The position numbers and the translations under genes were made by a program. DNA of 64,000 nucleotides from NCBI GenBank assembly GCA_050694215.1, contig JBOGXB010000001.1:1-64000 (forward strand), written 5' to 3'. Positions 23,058 through 30,300 of the stretch are shown here, one piece after another; position 1 is the first letter of the stretch, and the number at the start of each line of letters is the position of its first letter. The notes under the pieces were generated by a model. That model made no database searches and was not told the DNA's origin. It saw only the letters and a program-made list of their open reading frames with translations. The DNA is from JBOGXB01 sp050694215. GTDB lineage: Bacteria > Actinomycetota > CADDZG01 > WHSQ01.

Positions 23058-23350
23058 CCGGTCCTCCTGAGGTCGTCCTTGATGCGGGCGAGCTCGTCCG
23101 CCGTGATCTCGCCTCGAGCGTAACGCTCCTCGGCGACGCCCACCGCCGACGAGGCCGCCGCCTCGTCCTCCTCGGGGAGGACGATCCACAGGATGACGTA
23201 GGGCAAAATGCCCCATCCTCCGGGGATGATGCCTGCGATGACCCACAGGACCCGGACGGTTGTGGAGTCGACGCCGAAGAACTCGGCCACCCCGCCGCAG
23301 ACCCCAGCGATCTTGCGATCAGATTTCGAGCGAGCGAGCCTCCTTGCCAT
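23054..23350 (-). CDS. PspC-domain membrane protein with SHOCT-like tail
   Basis: 98 residues. The N-terminal PspC domain has the signature RKIAGVCGGVAEFFGVDSTT and a helix IAGIIPGGWGILPYVILWIV; the tail AEERYARGEITADELARIKD is SHOCT-like. PspC proteins sense envelope stress in enterobacteria, but actinobacterial PspC-domain proteins are often uncharacterised or part of sensor kinases; none is encoded here. It leads a two-gene operon with the SHOCT protein. Confidence 0.8.
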   Translation of the reverse strand: MARRLARSKSDRKIAGVCGGVAEFFGVDSTTVRVLWVIAGIIPGGWGILPYVILWIVLPEEDEAAASSAVGVAEERYARGEITADELARIKDDLRRTG

Positions 23351-23420
23351 GCAGCGATGGTGCCCGTGGTTGCTTCGGTCGTCAAGCGAGGGCCGGGAAT
23401 ACCTCGGTCGAGCCTGCGCT

Positions 23421-23426
23421 TACCAT
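23421..23426 (+). promoter_or_regulatory. -10 box before the DUF59 gene
   Basis: TACCAT, 6 bases before the ATG; leaderless-type. Confidence 0.35.
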
Positions 23427-23432
23427 CTGTGT

Positions 23433-23750
23433 ATGGCCACGAAAGAAGAGATAAGAGACGAGGTCGAAGCCGCGCTCAAGACGGTCAACGATCCCGAGCT
23501 CGGGATTGACATCTGGAACCTCGGACTCGTCTACGAGATCGACGTCGCCGACTCCGGCGACGTGAAGATCGTCTTCACGCTCACCACGATGGGGTGCCCC
23601 ATCGGGCCCATGATCGAGGACGAGATCAAGGCCGGGACGAACGAGATCGAGGGGATCGGCGAAGTCACCTGCGAAATGGTGATGGACCCGCCGTGGACTC
23701 CCGAGAAGATGAGCCCCCTAGCTCGTTCCGCGCTCGGCTTCGTCGGCTGA
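23433..23750 (+). CDS. Metal-sulfur cluster assembly factor (MIP18/DUF59 family)
   Basis: 105 residues. EEIRDEVEAALKTVNDPELG, DIWNLGLVYEIDV and FTLTTMGCPIGPMIEDEIKA match the PaaD/SufT/MIP18 family; the Cys in TTMGCP is the conserved functional residue. Such proteins assist Fe-S cluster insertion. There is no suf operon next to it; actinobacterial SufT is usually at the end of suf, so this could be a second, stand-alone copy. Start fixed by the MATKEEIRDE beginning and a -10 box just upstream. Confidence 0.85.
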   Translation: MATKEEIRDEVEAALKTVNDPELGIDIWNLGLVYEIDVADSGDVKIVFTLTTMGCPIGPMIEDEIKAGTNEIEGIGEVTCEMVMDPPWTPEKMSPLARSALGFVG

Positions 23751-23752
23751 GG

Positions 23753-24148
23753 TCAGGACCAGAAGTCGTCGAAGGGCCTCGAGTCCTCGACCATCGTCCA
23801 GTTCTCCGTGATCTTGCCGTCGCGCAGGTGGAAGACGTGTGCCGAGTTGTGATCCAGCTTCTTACCCTCACGTTCGCCTGTGACGTGCACGAGACCGATG
23901 CCGTGTTCATCGTTGGCGAGAATGTCATGGATCTCTAGAGCGAAAGTCCCGCCACTCCTCTCCATCAGCTGGCCAAAGAAGCCAAAAACCTCGTCGATGC
24001 CTTTGTAGTCACCCGTCATCGGATTGTTCCCGGTGACGTGGAAGACGACATCGTCCGCGAACATCTCACTGCGCAAGAAGTCCAGATCGCCGCGACCGAA
24101 GGCGTCGTAGCCCTTGCGCATCCTCTCTACATTTGGGTGATCGCCCAT
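23753..24148 (-). CDS. SnoaL/NTF2-like protein
   Basis: 131 residues of the cone-shaped NTF2 fold: MRKGYDAFGRGDLDFLRSEM, FADDVVFHVTGNNPMTGDYK, VFGFFGQLMERSGGTFALEI and HVFHLRDGKITENWTMVED. Members are small polyketide cyclases, isomerases or ligand-binding proteins; no catalytic call is possible. Ribosome site AAGGAG 7 bases before ATG. It follows the VOC gene by 14 bases, so the two form an operon. Confidence 0.75.
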   Translation of the reverse strand: MGDHPNVERMRKGYDAFGRGDLDFLRSEMFADDVVFHVTGNNPMTGDYKGIDEVFGFFGQLMERSGGTFALEIHDILANDEHGIGLVHVTGEREGKKLDHNSAHVFHLRDGKITENWTMVEDSRPFDDFWS

Positions 24149-24162
24149 GCTTTACTCCTTCC

Positions 24163-24555
24163 TCATTGCTGCGACGGCGCGAAGAGCTCGAGCGCGATCC
24201 CGTCCGGGTCCTTGAAGCTGAGGTGCTGTCCGTAAGGGCTCTCGACGATGCCCGAGTGCTCGACGTTCTTCTCCTCGAGCTTCGCCTGCCACTTCTCCAG
24301 GTCGGCCCTGTCGGCGAGGTGCATCCCGAAGTGATCGAGCCCGCACCGCTCGTGGCTGAACTGGTCGCCGGGCAGCGTCCCCGCGTGCCGGCGCAGACCC
24401 AGCAAGAAATTGTGGGGAATCGCGTAGACCACGACGTCGCTGACGCCGTCGTTGCCTCGGAACAACTCCTGTCCGCCGAAGAGATCGTGGTACCAGTCGG
24501 CGCTCCGATCGAGATCCGAAACCGTGAGCGTGATGTGCGTTCCCTGCAGGCTCAT
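24163..24555 (-). CDS. VOC superfamily (glyoxalase/dioxygenase-like) protein
   Basis: 130 residues with two beta-alpha-beta-beta-beta modules: MSLQGTHITLTVSDLDRSAD with the metal-ligand His, WYHDLFGGQELFRG, LDHFGMHLADRADLEKWQAK, and GQHLSFKDPDGIALELF with the final metal-ligand Glu. Likely a metal-dependent dioxygenase or glyoxalase-type enzyme or resistance protein; substrate unknown. Ribosome site AAGGGAGG. First gene of the pair with the SnoaL-like gene. Confidence 0.8.
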   Translation of the reverse strand: MSLQGTHITLTVSDLDRSADWYHDLFGGQELFRGNDGVSDVVVYAIPHNFLLGLRRHAGTLPGDQFSHERCGLDHFGMHLADRADLEKWQAKLEEKNVEHSGIVESPYGQHLSFKDPDGIALELFAPSQQ

Positions 24556-24640
24556 AGGCGCCTCCCTTGGTCGTTTGACCGCCTCTCGGCCAGCATCCCT
24601 TCGGGACCTGGCGGCCGCAAGGGGGATTAGCTTTTGTCTC

Positions 24641-25795
24641 GTGACTAGTCGCCTATCTCATCTGGAGTGCTCCCGCTGCCGGCGACGGCACGCGGCCGAG
24701 GAGGTGCAGCAGAGGTGTCCCTGCGGGGGGACCCTTCTGTGCCGCTACGACGTGAAGGGGCTCTCACTCGAAGCGCTGCGAGCCCGGCCCCCGGGCACGT
24801 GGCGCTACCGGGAGCTGCTGCCGGTAAGACGTGACCCGGTGAGCCTTGGCGAGCACGAGACCGCGCTGCTCTTCCTGCCGCGACTCTCCGAGCGATGGGG
24901 GGCCGAGGTGTGGGTCAAGGACGACGGCTCACTTCCCGGCAGCACCTTCAAAGCGCGGGGGGCGTGCGTTGCCCTGTCCCGAGCCGTGGAGCTCGGCGTC
25001 AAGAAGGTCGTCATGCCGAGTGCGGGCAATGCTGGGGGCACGTGGTCGCTGTATGCGGCGCGCGCGGGGGTGGAGATAACCGTCGTCATGGCCCGGACGG
25101 CACCCTCCGCGAACCAGGCGGAGGTCATCGCCGCGGGGGGCGACCTGGAGCTCGTGGACGGCACCATCGCCGACGCGGGGAGCAGGGCGAGGGAGCTGGC
25201 GGAAGAGACCGGCGCTTTTCTGGCAGCCACCTTCTCGGAGCCCTATCGCCTCGAGGGCAAGAAAGCCGCCTGGCTCGAGGTGTTCGATGCGAGGGGGACG
25301 GAGCGTTCCATGGCATTCCCCCGCACCCTCGTCATGCCGGTGGGTGGAGGAGTGGGCGCGATCGCGGCGGCCAAGGCGGCCGAGGAGGTCGCCGCGCTCG
25401 GGTGGGCAGATGGGGAACCGGCGCGCCTGGTCGGCGTGCAATCCGACGAGTGTGCTCCGATCGTCCGCGCCTTCGAGGAGGGCTCGGATGATGTCGCGCC
25501 GTGGGAGAGCGATCCGCGCACGGTCGCGGCCGGGTTGCGCGTCCCCTTCCCCGCCGAGGGCACTCTCGTGTTGCGTTGTATCCGGGAGTCTGGGGGCGAG
25601 ATGACGGCGGTGGCGGAGAAGGACATCGTCGGCGCCATGCGTGATCTCGCCACGAGCGAGGGTGTGTTCGCCGGTCCCGAGGGCGCCACCACGGTGCTGG
25701 CCGGCGAACGGCTTGCACGACAGGGGAAGCTAGAAGGGCCGGTCGTCCTCTACAACACCGCGTCGGCGGCGAAATACGTCGACTTGCTGACCTAG
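24641..25795 (+). CDS. thrC: Threonine synthase-like PLP enzyme
   Basis: 384 residues. It begins with a zinc-ribbon-like segment (LECSRCRRRHAAEEVQQRCP) as in many archaeal/actinobacterial threonine synthases. The PLP lysine is in GSTFKARGACVALSRA, preceded by the substrate segment WVKDDGSLPGS; PSAGNAGGTWSLYAARAG binds the phosphate, and MPVGGGVGAIAAAKAAEEV is the PLP glycine loop. Produces L-threonine from O-phosphohomoserine if the assignment holds. The conserved 'SKxG' is replaced, so a related amino-acid lyase is possible. GTG start, CTCGTGACT, poor ribosome site. Confidence 0.75.
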   Translation: MTSRLSHLECSRCRRRHAAEEVQQRCPCGGTLLCRYDVKGLSLEALRARPPGTWRYRELLPVRRDPVSLGEHETALLFLPRLSERWGAEVWVKDDGSLPGSTFKARGACVALSRAVELGVKKVVMPSAGNAGGTWSLYAARAGVEITVVMARTAPSANQAEVIAAGGDLELVDGTIADAGSRARELAEETGAFLAATFSEPYRLEGKKAAWLEVFDARGTERSMAFPRTLVMPVGGGVGAIAAAKAAEEVAALGWADGEPARLVGVQSDECAPIVRAFEEGSDDVAPWESDPRTVAAGLRVPFPAEGTLVLRCIRESGGEMTAVAEKDIVGAMRDLATSEGVFAGPEGATTVLAGERLARQGKLEGPVVLYNTASAAKYVDLLT

Positions 25796-25801
25796 CCTCG
25801 C

Positions 25802-26263
25802 CTAGGCACCCGGCTTGATCGCCATGTCGAGGACGATGAGCAGGAGGATCGCGATCTCGATCCTCGAGATTATGAAGATCCGGCCGATGCGTTCCTTCAC
25901 CTCGGTGTCGTCGGGGCCTCGGGCCTCCATCAGGTCCTTGATGCGGCCTGATTCGGGGCCGAGGAACGCCGCGCCCACCACGATCGAAAAGGCGATCCCG
26001 GCGAGCCCGAGCAGGATCCAGAGCTGATCGAAGCCCCAGCTCCCCTCGAGGACGAGCGCGATGCCGGCGAGCAGGACTACGAGGGACGACGGCATGAAGA
26101 TGCGCATGCCTACCCACTCCGCCTCTCCGGCGAAGGTGGCCATGCGGACGGAATCGCCCGAGCCGGTGGCCCTGATGGCGAGCACCTGGATGGACGTGGC
26201 TCCGCCGACCCAGATGACGGCAGCCAGGATGTGTATGGCGAGGAGTAGCTCGTAGAGGTCCAT
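25802..26263 (-). CDS. Four-helix membrane protein, DUF2269/CopD-like
   Basis: 153 residues with four helices. LYELLLAIHILAAVIWVGGA carries the His and Trp-Gly typical of DUF2269/CopD-like proteins; helices 2-4 are SLVVLLAGIALVLEG, ILLGLAGIAFSIVVGAAFLG and IIISRIEIAILLLIVLD-like. A loop GPESGRIKDLMEARGPDDTE lies between helices 3 and 4. Members may bind heme or copper; role unknown. ATG at 26263 lies 7 bases after a -10 box with a well-spaced -35, so this too is leaderless-type. Confidence 0.7.
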   Translation of the reverse strand: MDLYELLLAIHILAAVIWVGGATSIQVLAIRATGSGDSVRMATFAGEAEWVGMRIFMPSSLVVLLAGIALVLEGSWGFDQLWILLGLAGIAFSIVVGAAFLGPESGRIKDLMEARGPDDTEVKERIGRIFIISRIEIAILLLIVLDMAIKPGA

Positions 26264-26270
26264 GGCCCGC

Positions 26271-26299
26271 AGTATCCACATCCGAGGGGTGGGGCGCAA
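26271..26299 (-). promoter_or_regulatory. Promoter of the DUF2269-like gene
   Basis: On the minus strand TTGCGC (26294-26299) and GATACT (26271-26276) are 17 bases apart, and the ATG is 7 bases beyond the -10 box. Confidence 0.5.
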
Positions 26300-26350
26300 C
26301 GTCCTCGTGTGGCTTTCTAACCGGGATACCGATCGATCTCGGAAATGGGC

Positions 26351-26379
26351 TTGACGGGATAAGGGCCTTCCTCTAGTAT
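26351..26379 (+). promoter_or_regulatory. Near-consensus promoter of the SOS/mutagenesis operon
   Basis: TTGACG (26351-26356), a 17-base spacer and TAGTAT (26374-26379). It is the best sigma-70-type promoter in the window, and its -10 box overlaps a LexA site. Confidence 0.7.
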
Positions 26380-26395
26380 CGAACACACGTTCGAT
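26378..26395 (+). promoter_or_regulatory. LexA (SOS) box
   Basis: ATCGAACACACGTTCGAT is a perfect inverted repeat of the Gram-positive/actinobacterial LexA consensus (CGAAC-N4-GTTCG). It overlaps the last bases of the -10 box, the position at which LexA blocks transcription. It predicts DNA-damage induction of the genes beginning at 26580. Confidence 0.8.
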
Positions 26396-26579
26396 TCAGG
26401 AGCATTCGGCTCACCAGAGCCGAGGGTTCCCCCGGCCCACCTCCCCTCCTGGATCGGACGGCGGGACCTCCCGGGCACTGCCTCCCGGGGGTCCGTTGTA
26501 GGACCAGAGGGGCCCGATAGGTTCGTCTCCCCGGCGAGCCGGTCGGGCCTCCCTCTTTCTCACGAAGAGAGAGCGAGGG
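26396..26579 (+). other. GC-rich structured leader of the SOS operon
   Basis: About 185 bases between the LexA-controlled promoter and DUF6504 with no convincing ORF. It contains CGGCTC-ACCA-GAGCCG (26408-26423) and further paired runs (CGGAC with GTCCG around 26457-26495). The role is unknown; an attenuator or RNA stability element is possible. Confidence 0.35.
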
Positions 26580-26894
26580 TTGGCGAAGCGGTACGACGAT
26601 CCGATCGAAGTGACGGCGGACCCGGTCGAGCCGGGCGCCCCCCTGACCTTCTCCTGGCGCGGCCGGCGGTACGAGATCGACGAGCGCCTCTCTTCGTGGC
26701 GCGAGGCGGGGGAGTGGTGGAACGGGCGCGGCATGCGGGAGCGCGAGTACCACCGGATCCTGGCTCGGCCGTCGGGCGTCTACTCGACCGGGGACCTCGA
26801 CGCCGATGGGTTCATGGTCACCTGCTCTGCCGTCTACGACATCTACCGGGATCGGATCGCGGGCTCGTGGCGGTTGGCGCGGCTATGGGATTGA
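26580..26894 (+). CDS. DUF6504 family protein
   Basis: 104 residues. RYDDPIEVTADPVEPGAPLT, FSWRGRRYEIDERLSSWREA, EWWNGRGMREREYHRI and YDIYRDRIAGSWRLARLWD match the small DUF6504 proteins found next to actinobacterial translesion genes (ImuB-like polymerase, DnaE2). Function unknown; the context and LexA box suggest a role in damage-induced mutagenesis. TTG start at 26580 with GCGAGGG just before it. Confidence 0.75.
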   Translation: MAKRYDDPIEVTADPVEPGAPLTFSWRGRRYEIDERLSSWREAGEWWNGRGMREREYHRILARPSGVYSTGDLDADGFMVTCSAVYDIYRDRIAGSWRLARLWD

Positions 26895-26929
26895 AGCGAA
26901 GAAACCGTAAGACGGCTCCGGCTCTGGCG

Positions 26930-26935
26930 TATGGT
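26930..26935 (+). promoter_or_regulatory. -10 box within the SOS operon before the thioesterase gene
   Basis: TATGGT, 7 bases before GTG 26943; gives the thioesterase its own leaderless-type start and argues for GTG 26943 over ATG 26931. Confidence 0.35.
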
Positions 26936-26942
26936 CCCCCGC

Positions 26943-27362
26943 GTGAGCGAGCGGAGATGGGATGCATATCTGGACGGCGACTTCTCCATCCCTGCGAACG
27001 ACTCGTTCGGCTTCCGGCGCCGGGACTCGGGCAATCCGAGGGAGTCGGTGACCTTCACCTGGGAAGTACCGGCGGAGCTGTGCAATTCGGCGGGGAACCT
27101 GCAAGGAGGGGTGCTGGCGGCGTTCGCGGATGCGTTGCTCGGAGGAGCGAGCGCGGCGCACCTCGCCGAGGACGTCTATCCCGCGCTCGTCGAGATGAAG
27201 ATCTCGATCTTCCGCCCGGCCTCCAGAGGGACGACGCTCACCGGCATCGGGCGAGTGGTGCAGGCGGGCAAGCGGGTCCTGTTCGCCGAGGCCGAGGTGC
27301 GCGACGCCGACGACAACCTCATCGCCAAGGCCTCGGGTACGGAGATTCCGTTCTTTCCGTGA
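26943..27362 (+). CDS. PaaI-type hotdog thioesterase
   Basis: 139 residues. After a polar start (ERRWDAYLDGDFSIPANDSF) the hotdog helix appears as NSAGNLQGGVLAAFADALLG, where the Asn/Gly/Asp positions form the thioesterase active site, followed by LVEMKISIFRPASRGTTLTG and the closing strand LIAKASGTEIPFFP. Hydrolyses acyl-CoA thioesters; substrate unknown. It interrupts the mutagenesis genes without an obvious functional link. GTG 26943 chosen by its -10 box. Confidence 0.75.
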   Translation: MSERRWDAYLDGDFSIPANDSFGFRRRDSGNPRESVTFTWEVPAELCNSAGNLQGGVLAAFADALLGGASAAHLAEDVYPALVEMKISIFRPASRGTTLTGIGRVVQAGKRVLFAEAEVRDADDNLIAKASGTEIPFFP

Positions 27363-27365
27363 GAA

Positions 27366-27382
27366 GTCCCCGTTTTGGGGAC
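27366..27382 (+). terminator. Hairpin between thioesterase and dnaE2
   Basis: GTCCCC-GTTTT-GGGGAC, a perfect 6-bp stem, 18 bases before the dnaE2 start. It may reduce read-through or act as a leader structure; there is no T tract. Confidence 0.4.
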
Positions 27383-27399
27383 CTGTGTTTAGAAAGAAC

Positions 27400-30300
27400 A
27401 TGAGCGGGTTCGTGCACCTCCACTGTCACTCGACGTGGTCGCTGCTCGACGGCGCGATCCCGGCCGAGTCCCTGCCGCACGCGGCCGCCGCACTCGGCTA
27501 CGAGGCGGTGGCGCTCACCGACCACGACTCGCTCACGGGGGCCGTGCGTTTCGCACGCGCCTGCCGCGACGCGGGCGTGAAACCAATCTACGGCGCCGTG
27601 CTCACCGTGGGTGAAGAGGAAGGTGGCGAGGACGGGGCGACGTTCCGAAGGCCGACTCAAAAACGGTTTGGAGGTCGAAGGGATGCGCCCCGCCCGCAGT
27701 CGCCGTCACATTTTCCGTCCGATGTCACGGTCATCGCTCGGGATGCGACGGGGTACGGCAACCTCTGCCGGCTCATCTCCGACGCCCATCTCGGCCACGA
27801 GCGCGGCAAGCCGCAGACGACGATGGCGAGGATCGCGGAACGCGCCGAGGGACTCTTCGTCCTGTCCGGCTGCGAACAGGGTGAGGTTGCCCGGCTCGCT
27901 CAAGCCGGTGCCATCCCACAGGCGATCGATGCAGCGCGGCGGTGGCGCGACGCGATCGGCGACGCCTACCGCATCGAGGTCTTCGATCACCGCGGTTACG
28001 GCGACCACACTCTTCGCAACCGATTGTTGCGCATCGCACGGGAGACCGGGATCGAGGCGGTGGCTACGAACGACGTCCACTACGCAGCCCCGATCGATGC
28101 CGCTGCACACGAGGTCCTGCACGCGATCAAGGAGATCGTGCCTCTGTCCAAGACGCGAGCCCTTCGTCACAACTCCGAGTATTTCCTCAAACCTCCGGAG
28201 GAGATGCGCGAGCTATTTCATGACCTCCCCAAGACGGCCGAAGAGACGCTTCGGATCGCGGAGCAGTGCGATTTCGATCTCGACCTCGCCACCTATCACT
28301 TCCCGCACGTCCCCCTTCCTCCGGGAGAGTCACCCACGGCTCTTTTGGCGCGCCGGTGTTACGAGGGAGCGGCGCGGCGATACGACAAGATGACTCGAGC
28401 GATCGACGATCGTCTGCAACACGAGCTCCGGTTGATCTTCAAGATGGGTTTCGCCGCTTACTTCCTCCTCGTTGCCGACATCGTCGAGCACACGCGCAAC
28501 TCGCTCGGCATCCGGTGCGCGTGCCGGGGGAGCGCGGCGGGATCGCTCGTCTGCTTCGTGCTCGGAATCTCCGACGTAGATCCCGTTCGCTACGACCTCC
28601 TGTTCGAGCGCTTCATGAACGAGCGTCGCGAGGAGATCCCCGACATCGACATCGACGTCGAGTCCCATCGCCGAGAGGAAGTCCTCGACCACATCCTCCG
28701 CACCTACGGAGCCGATCAGACCGCCATGTGCTGCATGGTCGACACCTTCCGAGCGCGCGGAGCGATACGGGAGGTGGGCAAGGCCCTCGGGCTCCCACAG
28801 GAGGAGATTGACCTCGTGGCCAAGGCGTTTCCTCGAGTGGCGGCAAAGGACATCCCTAAAGCGATCGACCGGTTGCCCGAGCTGGCCGGAAGCAATCTGG
28901 ACGCGGGGCAGCTCACCCAGCTCTTCGAGCTGTGCCTCGCGATCGACGGCTTCCCGCGCCACCTGGCCCTGCATCCGTCGGGAGTGGTGCTGTCGTCTCC
29001 CGACCTCGCGTACCGGGTTCCGATGCAGGAGAGCTTCGGCGGCTTCACGATGTTGCAGGCGGACAAGGATGACGTCGAGGAGCTTGGTCTCGCGAAGCTC
29101 GACATCCTCGGAGTACGGATGCTGTCGGCGATCACTCACGCCGCCTCGGAGATCGAGCGCGTGCATGGGGGGAAGAGGCCCGACCTCGAGGGCATGCCCA
29201 GGGCCGATGCCGGCACGTTCGAGCTGGTCCGCTCGTCGCGCACCCTCGGTTGTTTTCAGATCGAGTCGCCCGGCCAACGCGAACTCCTGGCTCGCTTCCA
29301 GCCCGATCGCTTCGAGGACCTCATAGTCGACATCTCGTTGTTCCGGCCCGGCCCCGTGAAGTCAGACATGGTGTCACCGTTCCTCGAGCGCCGTCACGGC
29401 TTCGAGGAGACCCGCTACCTCCATCCGATCCTGAAGCCGATCTTGAGGGAGACGAACGGCATCATCGTCTACCACGAGCAAGTGATCCGGGTCATCGCGG
29501 CGATCACGGGTTGCTCGCTCGACGATGCCGACTACGTGCGGCGCCATCTCGATGCGGAACGACCCGCGGCACCCGATGATCCCGACGGCCGACCGGGGCG
29601 GTCGAACCCGGACGGCACCAAGGAGGCTCCGCAGCGCAGCAGCTCACACCCCGGGATGGGCCGTCGGTTCCGGGGGCCGCCCGAGGCGATCGAATGGGGG
29701 ACCGCGCTGGTGCGCCACTTCGAAAACGGCCACCGTCCCGAGCGACTGGGCGAGGACTGGGTCAAGGACCAACGCGTGCACTACAACGGTGTCGCGGGCC
29801 CCATCGAGATCACTCCTCCCGACGAGGACGTCGGGTCGTGGTTCGTCTCGAGCGCTGTCGACAACGGCTTCTCGCCGAGCCGGGCGCAGGAGCTGTGGCG
29901 AGAGGTGTTCTCGTTTGCGTCGTTCGGCTTCTGCAAGAGCCATGCCGCCGCGTTCGCCCTGCCGACGTACATTTCTGCATGGCTCAAGGCGCATTATCCG
30001 GAGGCGTTCCTCGCCGGGGTGTTGACGCACGATCCTGGGATGTACCCACGGCGGTTGATCGTGGCCGACGCTCGTCACTTCGGCATCCCGATCCTGCCGA
30101 TCGATGTCAACGCGTCCGACGCCGTCTACCGTGTCGAGCCCGTCGAATGTGATCAGCAGGTCGCTCCCGACGTCCGTCCCTCGCGGGGGGCGCGACGGCC
30201 GGCGCCTGAACGGCGCGGGCCTGCTCCTTCGGCACACGCCGGCAATGCCGATTCCTCTGTGGGTCGGCGTGCGCCTCAGAGCCCCCGCTCCGGGACGGAC

